Part shown: in pieces, positions 1 to 11,571 of the stretch
How positions within the stretch are numbered: the stretch's first letter is position 1
Layout: the number at the start of each line of letters is the position of its first letter
Assembly: GCF_030272615.1 (NCBI RefSeq)
Contig: NC_081410.1
Location: 145,198,349-145,262,348 of the forward strand
Direction: 5' to 3'
Source of the DNA: Cryptomeria japonica
Lineage: Eukaryota; Streptophyta; Pinopsida; Cupressales; Cupressaceae
DNA: 64,000 bases
Program-made: the position numbers and the translations under genes
Notes under the pieces: model-generated
The model's input: only the letters and a program-made list of their open reading frames with translations
Told to the model about the DNA's origin: nothing
Database searches by the model: none

Positions 1-2047
1 CTTACCTGTTAGTAAAGAAACTAGCTTAAATACACATGCAGACATCACATAACACCAGTATATATGAGGAAAACCCAATATGGGAAAAACCTCGGTGAGA
101 AATGTTGCTGGAGTCTACTGCTCCAATCCAACCTTATAGTAAAACACAAGTACAAAGTTTAGGGAGCTAACCCAAGGAGCACCAACCCCTGTCTTTAGGG
201 CACCAACCCAAGGAGCTACAACCCCTAATAGATTCATGTGCTACAATCCAAAGGAGCACCAACTCAGTGTTCACAATGCAAACTTCAAATACATAAGTTG
301 TTGTCATGTTACAAGTGAATCTTGCAACCTTATCAAAATCTTACTCTGTTAGTGAAGTACCTTCTCTCCTCTCCCGACTCACTCTTCTTCCTGCTCTACA
401 CCTACTACTTCTCTACTGGATTTGCACCTCACTCTCTACACATCACCGATTTCACACTCTGCTAGTGTAATGACTACCGGTTCTTATCTCCAACTGGTTG
501 AGGGCTTCAAACAGGTTCACTCTCACTCTCTTCTTAGATGCTCACTAAGCACTTGGTTGATCCTATTCTTACTTGCAGAAGTCTACCACTTCTCAACAAC
601 ACGATATTCTCTCTATTCAACAACAACTAACAATCTCTTAGGCCATTTTACTTATAGCCTAGATTTCCCACCAAACGACAATTCAAAACTCAGGCGGTTA
701 GGGTTTCTTCACCATCCTCGAGGAAAACCAAATCTAATCAGATCTTGTAGGATCTAGTCTTTCTAACATTTGAATGCATATCTCCACCATAGTCGCATCT
801 CCTCGATCACACCCTTCAATTTTGGTGATTTTTCTTTTTACCTTCATAATAAATCCTTTGGTTAGTCACAAAAGATCTGTCAAGTTGTTTCCTTCATTGC
901 CTCGATCTTCTCAATATCTCTTAGCTGGCTAGTATTTGTTTTTCAGACCTTGAGCCTCAAACCCCTGCAATCCCTTTGCAACATGTCCTATGATTTGAGT
1001 GACTTTTCATTAAAGCTGACCAACCCTGCAACAACCCTATCATTGTACATTCTATCTTTATCCAATCGCAGGTTTTCCATGTTGACTCCATGTCGACTAT
1101 CTGCCAACTTGGCACTTCAAGTAGGTCCAAGTAGGATCACCGACCAACCACCCTACCGGTTCCTCACTTCGACTAGTTTGCTAAACCTTTTGGTTTCAAC
1201 CATTCTATCGATTACCTTATCATACCTGTTCTCATCTTGACATTGTGATGGAACACACAAACCGGTCTCCAAATTGGTAGATCCAAAGTATACTCATTCC
1301 CACAAATGGGGAATCTTCTCCAACACAACCTTGCATATATAATTGGTATATTTATATACCAATTACCACTCTTGATGACATCATGTCATCATTCTTTCTT
1401 AAGGCTCCATCTTCTTTTAGTCAGGCGAGATTCCTCTATTTGCATCTACTCAGCCTTGCCTTTTCCCTGATTAGCTTTGACCATATCTCAACCGATTTGT
1501 CAAGATGACAAACACTTCATACTCCCTCTATAATAGCATCTCCTCATACCTCTTCATTCTTATCTCTCAAAACTAAGATGCACTTAAAGCATAACAGGAG
1601 ATAAGCTCCACTTAATTGATGGAGTAACACCTTGTCTTCTGCATCCTGCAATGCTCTTCATGTGATCTGATGTGAGCACATTTACTATCAGTCATTGCTT
1701 CACATGATGACTGTTTCTTCACATGGTGAGAGTCATGTTGTTCTGCAACCTTACAATGTACCGGTTCATTCTTCTCTTACAATATTGAAGTGATTCAGAT
1801 AACATTTTGCCTCTTCATCACAAGCACCCACTCACAACACTTCTACATCTCATTACACAAGTTTGGCACTAACTTTTGTACTGATGGCCTCTGAGGTCAT
1901 CTTCCTTACCTTTACCGGTGTTCAACAACACAAGGTGATATCCAAGATATCACATCTTGTACTCCTTCATAATAGTGTTGCACATACATCTCTTCTACCG
2001 ATAATCATCCCATACCAGTTGACATCAATGACAACACATTGCCAACA
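1..2047 (-). repeat. 3' LTR of element 1, truncated by the window edge
   Basis: This stretch aligns base for base, with scattered differences, to 5093-7142. It ends in GCCAACA followed directly by a polypurine tract on the minus strand, which fixes it as the 3' LTR of a minus-strand element. Around 160-270 it carries repeats of a short motif, AAGGAGCACCAACCC-like. It also contains several ACCGGT/ACCGGTT motifs (for example near 1757 and 1913). The open frames within it are chance frames. Confidence 0.88.
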
Positions 2048-2062
2048 ATCTCCCCCTTTGGC
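2048..2062 (-). promoter_or_regulatory. Polypurine tract of element 1
   Basis: On the minus strand the sequence reads GCCAAAGGGGGAGAT immediately before the LTR start TGTTGGC. It would prime plus-strand DNA synthesis during reverse transcription. Placement directly against the LTR, and the same arrangement at 15056-15070, make the call firm. Confidence 0.85.
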
Positions 2063-3120
2063 ATTGATGTCAACACTTGCAGTATCTGACACACTACAAA
2101 ATTCTTCTCCCCCTTTGACACAATGACAAAGTCTAATGTTAGGATATTATTTCTCTTCATATCCATCAGTCACTGACATAATAATTTCTCCCCCTTTATC
2201 TTCATTAGATGTAACACTTCCTTAGATACCACTTGTTATCTAGTCATCGACTGTTACAACTTCTCAAGTCACAACACTTGAGATGGGGAACTTAACCATC
2301 AACTGACACCAATTGAGTATGCGGATGCAAAGTCAAGAAAGATTGATACCAATTATTGATATGTTAGTGAATATTGTTCTCCTGTCGATCAAACTGCAAC
2401 ACCTTTGCAAATTCCATCTCCTTCAGTTTGGGCAGTCAACATTCTTACCAGTTCAAGCAAACCAGCTCGTCATCATGAGCACTTGAACTTCCCCTGAGTC
2501 ATACATCTCAATTCCTTATCCTCGGTTAGGTACAATACTAGAGTTTCATTCTCCACCTTATACCGGTTCAACTGTGTGTGTGTGATCATTAGATGATCCT
2601 TCAACTACATTGCATTCATCACAACTTATGACATGATCCTGGACTTACACAATGTCAGATAGCAATGTTAACATTATGCAAAGAATAAAAAAGGTTAGCC
2701 CAAAAACATGCAATCCTAAATGATCAACCATGAGTCCAACAAATGTCATTCAAGGTGTTTCCAATATCACCTGAGACATAAACTCAACATTTCCTACTAC
2801 CGGGGTTATTGCAACGATTTTCAGCTTCATTGCCTTACATAACCTGTTTTTCATTCATGTTGGTAACATCCCGCACATACCGGTTAACACCTGCTACCAA
2901 TTTTTAACCTTTACTCATTGAATCATGCAATGGTGATCCATCATTGATCTGTAGGTGTGTAGTCAAGACAACCTCTACACACACTTATCTTTGCATTTTC
3001 TTCCTTTATGAAAGCAACATCATGTTCTTCCATATTGCCTTATTCGCAAAGGGGGTGAGTGATAAATTCAAAGTGATACTCCCCCTAAGATCCTACATCT
3101 CTTTTAGGCCTTAGGAGATA
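2063..3120 (-). other. Non-coding 3' region of element 1 with additional polypurine tracts
   Basis: No coding similarity was seen. On the minus strand, further AAAGGGGGAGAA-type tracts occur at about 2103-2114 and 2186-2198, and a shorter AGGGGGAG tract near 3080. Repeated polypurine tracts upstream of the 3' LTR are a described hallmark of Sireviruses; I infer that these are the same feature. Confidence 0.6.
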
Positions 3121-3124
3121 TCAC

Positions 3125-4905
3125 CTATTCCTTGAATGCATAGTGTTGATCCATGGTCTTCTTCCTCCATACCTGCTTGATCTCATTCTCCTTCCCATTT
3201 TCAGATTGGAGAGAAGGTCTTTTCTTCTTCTGTTGATAGGTCCTCCCACTTCCTAATTTTGCATTACAACTAGAAGTGGTGCTATAGTAGCACACAACAT
3301 CCATCCCATCTTCATGTTTGGAGAATCTCTTTTCATGTCGGTTTGACCATCTTCTTCTGGTCATGTTGTTGTAACTAGCAACCGAAACCAATGGACTTCT
3401 TGCTCCTGTAGGGACATTTCTTCTTTGGTTCCATGTAGGTATTTGATTTCCATATGCTCTGTATGCACCTTTGTGCAGAGAATAGCCATTGTACCATCCT
3501 CCATATGACTGTAGATTCCTCTTCCTACATTCAAATCCTCTGTGGCCAAGACCATTGCAGTTATGACAAACAACATTCACATAACCGGGAGAAGGAACAT
3601 ACATGTATCTATTCCTAGATACATTCTGTTCATAAGCATGATTTCTATGAGATCCTACATTATTATTTCTAGATCTCTTTCTACATTCCCTTACCTTATG
3701 GCCATTATCATTACATGCAAAGCAGTAACCGATATATGACTTACATATTTGTTTTGCCGAGCATAAGAGGATCTTGCCGGTTTTGCATCCCCATCTTCTC
3801 CTTTTCAAGAAGAGACCCATGGTTGTCCATTCTTCTTCTTCTTCTCCCACACATTCTTCCCCCTATGGGTGGTAGCATTTCTTTTCCCTCTGCCAGTGGA
3901 AGGTCTCTTTTGTTGCTTCCTCATCTTCCTACTTCCGGTGAGATTTTCTTCTTCCATCTTTCCCTCACCTCTGGGCTCTGTGTGAAGATACCTTCTTTCA
4001 GCATTGATCTTCATTTTTGTCTACAATTCCACACCGATTGTGGTTAGGTCAACCTTCTTTCGAGGAGCACATCTAACTAGAGAGCTCTCCCCTTTATTTT
4101 CTTCAAGTAGCCACTGAAGTTTTTTGTCCTTTATCTCTAGCTGAGAGGCTAGATCTTATCACCAGCATACCTTGGTGTCTTTTGCCTGAGTTTTCAACTC
4201 TAAGATGCATTTCTCCAATTCTTTAAGGAATTTGACCAACCGGTTATGTTCCACAATAGCAACATTCTTGAATAGCTTGTATTCTCTTTTAACTCTATTG
4301 AGTTCTTCAAATGTATTTGCAAGCTCTCGTTCAAGGTCAACTTCTCCTTCTTCTTCATCATCAGAAGGATCTTGATGGCTAGATCTATCTACCATGTCTT
4401 CCTCTTCATCATCATCACTGCTCAACATATCTTGTTGAGGAGAGGTGGTTGCCCAACCACTTCTAGATTCTTGGGCCACAAGAAGTTGGGCACCATCTTC
4501 TTCACAGTTGCGGTTGCTGGAAGATCCATCTTCCTCATCAAGATAAATATGAGATGTATTTCTCATATTTCCTTCAAATGTAGGATCTACTATTGAGGGT
4601 TCATTTCCATAGAGCTTCTTCAATCTTTCCCATAAGCTCTTTGATGTCTTACACCTGTCCACCTGTGAAGAGACATCACCGATGAGTGCACTGAAAAATA
4701 GCCTGCATGGCTTATTCATTGCACTGGTTTCTTCTTTCTTCTACACATCCAATAGGAAAACTGATCTTTCTAGGGAGACCATCAACTACTGACATCCATA
4801 CATCAAACCTTAAAGAGGATAATAAAACTTCCATTCTGCAACTCCAAATAGATAAATTTGAACCATCAAATACTGGAACAGAGATAGATACTAAACAAAC
4901 CACTA
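3125..4905 (-). pseudogene. gag: Degraded gag of element 1 (capsid region, acidic/coiled-coil linker, two CCHC knuckles)
   Basis: Gag packages the element RNA into virus-like particles. The start near 4903 begins shortly after the primer site and includes FDGSNLSIWSCRMEVLL, the usual N-terminal copia gag signature. After a frameshift, 4719-4159 reads ALIGDVSSQVDRCKTSKSLW, the second capsid signature. An Asp/Glu-rich linker and a heptad-rich coiled-coil stretch follow. Another frameshift leads into 3850-3125, with two zinc knuckles of spacing C-x2-C-x4-H-x4-C: CFACNDNGHKVREC (3683-3724) and CHNCNGLGHRGFEC (3527-3568). The C-terminus carries a WRKK motif also seen in the gag at 24.6 kb. There is no protease or polymerase beyond it. 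Frameshifts and stops near 4158 make it non-functional. Confidence 0.85.
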
Positions 4906-4961
4906 TATCCTTAGGCCAGAATCTACCTCAGTTGGAGAACACTCTTCTAACTAGGAGCCTA

Positions 4962-4974
4962 GGCTCTGATACCA
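4962..4974 (-). promoter_or_regulatory. Primer-binding site, initiator tRNA-Met type
   Basis: On the minus strand TGGTATCAGAGCC starts two bases after the LTR end TAACA. This is the standard plant Ty1/copia primer site complementary to the 3' end of initiator tRNA-Met. It fixes the orientation of element 1. Confidence 0.92.
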
Positions 4975-4976
4975 AT

Positions 4977-7142
4977 TGTTAGACACAATGTACCATTGAG
5001 AGGGGGAGGGGGTGAATTAGTGGTTCTCAAGACATTTCTTTTTAGCTCTACTTTGAGAGCAACACTACTTGATAGACCTAACTCAATATAGACTTACCTA
5101 TTAGTAAAGAAACTAACTTAAATACACATGTAGGCACAAGGAGATATCACATAACACCAATATATATGAGGAAAACCCAATATGGGAAAAACCTCAGTGA
5201 GCAATGTTGTTGGAGTCTACTACTCCAATCCAACCTCATAGTAAAACACAGTTACAAAGTTTAGGGCACCAAACCAAGGAGCACCAACCCCTGTCTTTAG
5301 GGCACCAACTCAAGGAGCTACAACCCAAAGGAGCACCAACCCCTGCACCAAGCTACAACTCAGTGCTCACAATGCAAACTTCAAATACATAAGTTGTTGT
5401 CATGTTACAAGTGAATCTTGCAACCTTATGAAAATCTTACTCTATCGGTGAAGTACCTTCTCTCCTCTCCCGACTCACTCTTCTTCCTGCTCTGCATCTA
5501 CTGCTTCTCTACTGGATTTGCACTTCACTCTTTGCACATCACCGATTTCACACTCTGTTGGTGTAATGACTATGGTTCCTCTCTCCAACTGGTTGAGGGA
5601 TTCAACCAGGTTCACTCTCACTCTCTTTTTAGATGCTCGTTAAGCACTCGACTAATCTTGTTCTTACTTGCATAAGTCTATCACTTCTCAAAAACATGAT
5701 ATTCTCTCTATTCAGCAGCAACTAACAATCTCTTAGGTCATTTTACTTATAGCCGAGATTTCTTGCCAAACGCCAATTCAAAACTTAGACGGTTAGGGTT
5801 TCTTCACCATCCTCAAGGCAAACCAAATCTAATCAAATCTTGCAAGATCTGGTCTTTTTGACATCCGAATGCATATCTCCACCATAGTCACATCTCCCCA
5901 ATCACGCCCTTCAATCCTGGCGATTTTGCTTTTTACCTTCACAACAAATCCTTCAATTAGTCACAAAAGATCTGTTGGGCTATTTCCTTCATTGCCTCAA
6001 TCTTCTCAATATCTCTTAGCTAGCTCGTAGTTGTCTTTCAGACCTCAAGCCTCAAACCCTTGCAATCCCTCTACAACATGTCCCATGATTTGAGTTACTT
6101 TTCATTAAAGCTAACCAACCCTGCAACAACCATATCATTGTACATTCTATCTCTATCCAACCGCAAGTTTTCCATGTTGACTCCATGTCGACTATCTTCT
6201 AGCTTGGCACTTCAAGTTGGTCCAAATAGGATCACTGACTAACCACCCTACCCGTTCCTCACTTCAGTTGGTTTGCTAACCCTTTCGGTTTCAACCATTC
6301 TATCGGTTACCTTATCATACCTATTCTCATCTTGACATTGTGATGGAACACACAAACCGGTCTCCAGACTGGTAGGTCCAAAGTATACTCATCCCCACAA
6401 ATGGGGAATCTTCTGCAATAACACCTTGCATATATAACCGGTAGACTTATATACTGGTTACCACTCTTGATGACATCATGTCATCATTCTTTTTTAAGGC
6501 TCCATCTTCTTTTAGTTAGATCAGATTCCTCTATTTGCATCTACTCAGCCTTGCCTTTTCCCTGATTAGCTTTGACCATATCTCAATCAGTTTGTCAAGA
6601 TGACAAACACTTCATACTCCCTCTATACTGGCATCTCCTCATACCTCTTCATTCTTATCTCTCCAAACTAAGATGCACTTAAAGCATACTAGGAGATAAG
6701 CTCCACTTACTTGATGGAGTAGCACCTTGTCTTCTGCATCTTGCAATGCTCTTCATGTGATCTGATGTGAGCACATTTACTGTCAATCATTGCTTCATAT
6801 GATGACTGCTTCTTCACACAGTGAGAGTCTTGTTGTTCTGCAACCTTACAATGTACCGGTTCATTCTTCTCTTATAGTGTTGAAGTGATTCAGATAACAT
6901 TCTTACTCTTCATCACAAGCACCTGCTCACAACACTTCTCCATCTCATTACACAAGTTAGACACTAACTTGTGTACTGATGGCCTCTGAGGTCATCTTTC
7001 TTACCTTTACTAGTTTTCATCAACACAAGGTGATATCCAAAATATCACATCCTATACTCCTTCATAATAGTGTTGCACATACATCTCTTCTACTGGTAAT
7101 CATCCCATAACGGTTGACATCAATGACAACACAATGCCAACA
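4977..7142 (-). repeat. 5' LTR of element 1 (complete, 2166 bp)
   Basis: The LTR starts TGTTAGACAC and ends TTGCCAACA on the plus strand. Near its left end it has GAGAGGGGGAGGGGGTGAAT, the complement of the CACCCCC...CTCTC block shared by the copia-type LTRs in this window. It also carries AAAACCCAATATGGGAAAAA, resembling the conserved U5 block of copia LTRs. ACCGGTT-type motifs lie in the part that would be U3. Confidence 0.88.
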
Positions 7143-7390
7143 ATGATTACCAAACCTTACCTTCACGTAGTTCTTGATGAAGAGAGGCATCTCTTACCAA
7201 ATGAAGGGGTGTTATGCACTCTACTAAGATATGTTATTTTCAACTTACCTTCATGTTGAAATCTTATTTCTCATGTTGAGTTCATCATAAATCAGATCTG
7301 GGATATATTGTAGTCTTCAAACATTAGAGGTTATTCATAGGATGTCATATAACATGAAGGTAACCACAAGATAAAATTGTAGATTATTGA
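7143..7390. other. Spacer with no recognised feature
   Basis: About 250 bases between element 1 and the pyrimidine block. I see no coding frame, repeat or RNA gene. Confidence 0.5.
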
Positions 7391-7975
7391 CCAGATTTCA
7401 TATAACACGAAATTTATTATTCCCATCTCCCTCGTTATCCCCATCTCTCTCCCCCTTCCCTACCAATTCTTATTCTATTTACCATCAACATCATCAGCTT
7501 TCCATCACCCTCTCTAGGTTTCTCCCACTTTATCTCTCAACCTCTCTACATATCCATCCATATCACATTTCCAACCTCTCTCTATCCTCCTCCATCTATC
7601 TCAACCCTCTCTCTCTCTCCCCCTATCTAGGTATCTCATGTCTCTCTCCCCCTCTAGGTATCTTATATCTCTATATAACCCATCTCTAGTTCACTCCCTG
7701 CCTTTTCACTTATCTTCCTACCTTCTTACCCCCCTCTCTCTCTCTCTTTGAACTTCTCTATCATTTCCTTCTCTTTATTCCTTACCTATCTACCTCTTAT
7801 GTCTCTTACTCCATTTATACTTCTCCCTGTTCCTTTCCTTAGCCCTCTTTTTCTCTTCTCTCTCTCTCTCCCTCCATTTCTCTCTCATTCTCCTAATTCA
7901 TCAACTCTCTTCTTCTATCCCCTTTATCTATCTCACCCCTCTCTTCCCATCTAGCTATCTAACCTCTCTCTCGCC
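7391..7975. repeat. Pyrimidine-rich low-complexity block
   Basis: The plus strand is almost entirely C/T with recurring CTCTCT, CCCCTCTAGGTATCT and TCTATCTC phrases. The long open frames here are artefacts of low complexity. It abuts a purine-rich block carrying complementary phrases, forming a strand-composition switch. Confidence 0.8.
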
Positions 7976-8123
7976 CTCTAGGTATCTTTGTAAAGGGCAA
8001 CACATGTGTTAGGATAGATGAAATAGAGAGAGTATGAGGGAGTATGGGAGGAAGACATATATGAGGGTAAGGAACGAGGAGATAGAGATGGAGGGAGAGA
8101 CATAGTGAGAAGAGAGAGAGGTG

Positions 8124-8204
<81 letters not shown>

Positions 8205-9071
8205 GAGAAGAAAGAGAGAGGAAGATCGAGAGATAGAGAGAAGTATCAATACCACCGTGCTACCCTCAAACCTATCTACCCTAAATAATGTTCCATCAAT
8301 CTTTGTATACCTAGATGGGAGAGAGAGGGGATACATACATACAAGGGCATAGAGAGAGGTGCCTAATGAGACATAGATGCAGTAGTATAGAGGTGGAGAG
8401 AGGAGGGAGAAACCTAGAAAGGAAAGAGAGGGAGAGAGAGGCTAGGAGGAAGAGGTGACGACCTAGACAATAGAGAGAGGGGAGAGAGAGAGAGAGAGTA
8501 TGAGAGAGTAGGGGAGGAATATATATATGAGAGTAACTAAGGGGGAGATAGAGAGGGAGGGAAATACTATGGTTCATGGAGAGAGAGGTGAGGTAGTGGA
8601 GAGAGAGGAAGATGGAGGGATAGAGGGAGGAATAAATAGGACCACTACCCTCAACCCTATGTTCCCTAAACTATGTACCATCAATCTTGTACCTTATATT
8701 GTAAATCTTATATCCTACAACCTATTATCTAAATACTATATTGGGGAGGGAGAGGTGATGACCTGGAGAGGGGAGGGAGAGACAAGAGGAGAGAGGGAAG
8801 AATAAATAGAAAGAGAGATCTAAGAAGATAGGGAGAGGTGGGTAGGGAGTGACTGAGAGACCTAGAGATGGAAGAGGTAGATAGTTGAGGGAGAGAGAGA
8901 AGAAAACAAGAGAGAGAAATAGGTATGGAGAGAGATGTTGGGAGGGATAGGTAGTGATCAAGAGAACAAAGAGAGAGTGGAGATAAATAATAGGAGGAGA
9001 AGAGAGATGGAGGGGGGAAGGAAGGATAGATATGGAGATAAGGAGGGAAAGTGAGAGAGAGAGAGGGAGAG
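7976..9071. repeat. Purine-rich low-complexity block
   Basis: The plus strand is dominated by GAGAGA, GGGAGAGA and TAGAGAGG phrases with unique interruptions near 8240-8300 and 8640-8730. It is the target into which element A inserted: the same composition resumes at 16724 after the element ends. Confidence 0.8.
8131..8199. repeat. Perfect (AG)n microsatellite, about 34 repeats
   Basis: Sixty-nine uninterrupted bases of alternating A and G lie inside the purine-rich block. A tract this uniform is likely to be length-polymorphic and prone to assembly length errors. Confidence 0.95.
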
Positions 9072-10589
9072 TGTTGGCATGATTGGCATAACTGATGCAG
9101 ATCAAGAATGGTGATTGAACTAGTAAAGGATTGTTTGTGATGATATTATGATGAAGAGATTGAGATTGCATAATTGGATGAATTTGATTAGTTATTTGTG
9201 TTGTCATTGATGTCAATTGATGTTTACTATGTTTTATTTTGTCATCTAACTCTTTTTGGTCTACCAAAAATGCCTTACCGGTATTATAGACAATGAACTA
9301 GGAATTAGGACCTTAACTGGTAAATGAGGAATGTTTTGATTTTATCTGGTGATTGGTGATGATTGAAGTGTTGCAGTTTGGAAATTGAGCTTGTATCATT
9401 GTAATATGTATTTGACTGGAACTGCATCTTGTTTTGGTTATTAGAAATCATGTTTATGATTTCTGTTGTATTTTTGCTAGGGTTTAAGAAGGGTTTAAGG
9501 ACCGGTAAAGAATTTTCTTAACTGGTAATGATTTTTGGTTTGGCGATGATCTACATAAAGTTCAAATGTTGGTGATGAAGTGGCACAAACTATGTGAAGT
9601 GTTTGAAATATTTTTTCATGCGTTTGGAGACTGAATTTATTGGGAATATGCAAAGTGCTTAGTAGAGTGTTCTAAGGGTTTGACTTTGTATCAAATCGGA
9701 TGCGATGATCATTCAATGGTTGTAATTGATTGTAATGATCCATATGATGGTCAATGATGATCTGTAATGAGTTGTAAAAGGTCTGTGATGATATATGTTG
9801 TAAGCCTTAGGGTTTTGTAACTGTCTAAGTTGTAAAGGTTATTTATGTCGGTATAGTTGATGTTTGGTGTGTCGGTGGTTTTTGAGAAAAGTGTGAAGCC
9901 AAACTAGAGTATGAGATCTACCAAAGAGTAGCAGATTTGGAGCTTAATTGGATTTGATCAAGTAAGCAGTTAAGTGTTGTACCTAGATCATTCACTATTG
10001 TTCTCTAACAATTTCATCACTCAAAATCCCTTAATCGGGTAGGTCCTAACAGGCCTTACATTGTAAATCCCTTAACCTAGTAGCTCTATATTAGAGTGTT
10101 AAATCCTCTTGCAAGGTTGATCCTAACAGGTCAAAGCTCATAACAGGGCTCATCATCTAAATCCCTTAATTGGGTGACTCCTAATAGGGTCTTCTCCTAA
10201 CAGGACATCATTGTAAGCATCTAACCGGGCTAGGCTCTTAACAGGGCACATTCCGAAAGAGTGCACAATATTTTGTGGTTACCAATTCCCACTGTGATTT
10301 TTCCCTATTTGGGTTTCCATGTGAAAAACATGGTGTTCATATGGTGAATGTTTTTATGTGATGTTATGTTTTACTTTTAGTTTATGCATATTGATGAAGA
10401 CTTAATGAGTCATTCTTATAAATCGGTTTAACAATTGGTTATCAGTGATTACCAGTAATGTTAAAGAGTTTATTACTGGTTTATGTTTGATTTGAAGAAG
10501 TTCTATAAGTTCAAGTTTTAAGATTTAAATTATTGTTAATACTGATTCACCCCCCCTCTCAGTATTAACCGGATCCTCTAAGGTAATCA
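9072..10589 (+). repeat. 5' LTR of element A (1518 bp)
   Basis: It runs TGTTGGCATG to GGTAATCA. Near the 3' end it has GATTCACCCCCCCTCTCAG (about 10543-10561), the conserved block of these copia LTRs, and TTTTTCCCTATTTGGGTTTC near 10300, a typical copia U5 block. Between about 10020 and 10250 it holds a cluster of short CCTAACAGG and AATCCCTTAA(C/T)(C/T)GGG repeats. The 869 bp from 9721 align without net length change to 15855-16723. Confidence 0.88.
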
Positions 10590-10591
10590 AT

Positions 10592-10603
10592 TGGTATTAG
10601 AGC
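10592..10603 (+). promoter_or_regulatory. Primer-binding site of element A (one-base variant of the tRNA-iMet site)
   Basis: TGGTATTAGAGC begins two bases after the LTR. It differs from the canonical TGGTATCAGAGC by one C-to-T change, consistent with decay by deamination. Confidence 0.88.
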
Positions 10604-10659
10604 ATTGGTCCTTTGTGTGCAGAAAGCTTAACAACTTGAGGGAAAGATCTTGAAAAAAG

Positions 10660-11565
10660 ATGATGAAGAAGGAGGGTCCCAAGTTTACCAAGGACAACTG
10701 CCGGATATGTATAGAATGGCTGAAGATATACATTAAAGGATTGGGTGCTCAGTATTGGAATCATGTGATGAACAAGTATGTTGCTCCTACTACCAGCCCC
10801 TTGACATTGGATGAGCTTAAAGAGAAACAAAAAAACATTCAAGCCTTGGAAGAAATTGTAAGTACTTTATCTAATTCTGAGTGTATAGATGTTCATTGAT
10901 TAGAAACTGCATTTAAGGTATGGGAGAAATTAGAATTGACTTATGGAGGATATGACCATGTTCAAAGAGAAAAAGAAGAAAGTTTAAGAGGCAAATTTAA
11001 TGACATGAAAATGGTTGATGGTGAGAACATTGCACAATATAGTCAAAGGATTAAAGAAGTTGTAGGTGGTATTAAGAATGTTGGAGGTAATATTGATGAT
11101 GATATTGTTGTTAGTAAAATGCTTAGAACTCTCCTACCATGGTATGCTATTAGAGTTTCTGCAATTCAAGAACTAAGATCTATCTCTAAAGATAAAGTCA
11201 TTGTTGATTCTCTTATTGGAAAGTTGATTGCGTTTGAGTTAAACAACTTTGATAATAGTGTTTCAAAACCATCTGAATCTTCTTTTAAATCTTCTGTTAC
11301 CAGTACATCTGTTAGGAAAGGAAAGGATATTTGTCATAATCGTGACTGCAAGTCTAGTCATGGTGGTAGAAAAGGTGAGGATGATAATGAAGATCATCTA
11401 ATGGAATTTGAGGAACTATTGGCTAAAAGATTTCCTAGAGGCACCGATAAGTATAAAGGTAAATTACCGTTGAAGTGTTTCTCTTGCAATAAAATTGGAA
11501 ACATAGCTACTAATTGTCCTAACACTGATAAGAAAGAGAAGTTCAGAAAGTTCAAAGGAAAATGA
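10660..11565 (+). pseudogene. gag: gag of element A with in-frame stop and defective zinc knuckle
   Basis: The ATG at 10660 lies 56 bases after the primer site. The frame holds for about 300 codons but is cut by a TGA at 10897-10899 and ends with a TGA at 11563. The second part opens with VWEKLELTYGGYD-like sequence and continues through a helical capsid region typical of copia gag. The knuckle at about 11477-11518 reads CFSCNKIGNIATNC. Spacing is right, but Asn replaces the invariant His, so zinc binding should be lost. The pol frame follows in phase. Confidence 0.85.
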
Positions 11566-11571
11566 CAGAAA

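Larger units (their letters stand above)
1..7142 (-). mobile_element. Gag-only Ty1/copia (Sirevirus-like) LTR retrotransposon, element 1, left end outside window
   Basis: Two long direct repeats (1-2047 and 4977-7142) flank an interior of about 2.9 kb. Read on the minus strand the order is LTR, two-base spacer, tRNA-iMet primer site, gag, several purine tracts, LTR. The complete right LTR runs TGTTAGACAC to TTGCCAACA on the plus strand. The left LTR lacks its first roughly 116 bases because the window starts inside it. No protease, integrase, RT or RNase H could be found in the interior, so the element is non-autonomous or has lost pol. Frameshifts in gag and differences scattered along the two LTRs show an old insertion. 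The right flank begins ATGAT; the left flank is not visible, so the target duplication cannot be tested. Confidence 0.85.

Noticed and set aside
7959-9267. Long open frames of Ser/Leu or Arg/Glu repeats in the CT/GA block
   Set aside because: They result from low-complexity sequence without stops; no protein feature supports them.
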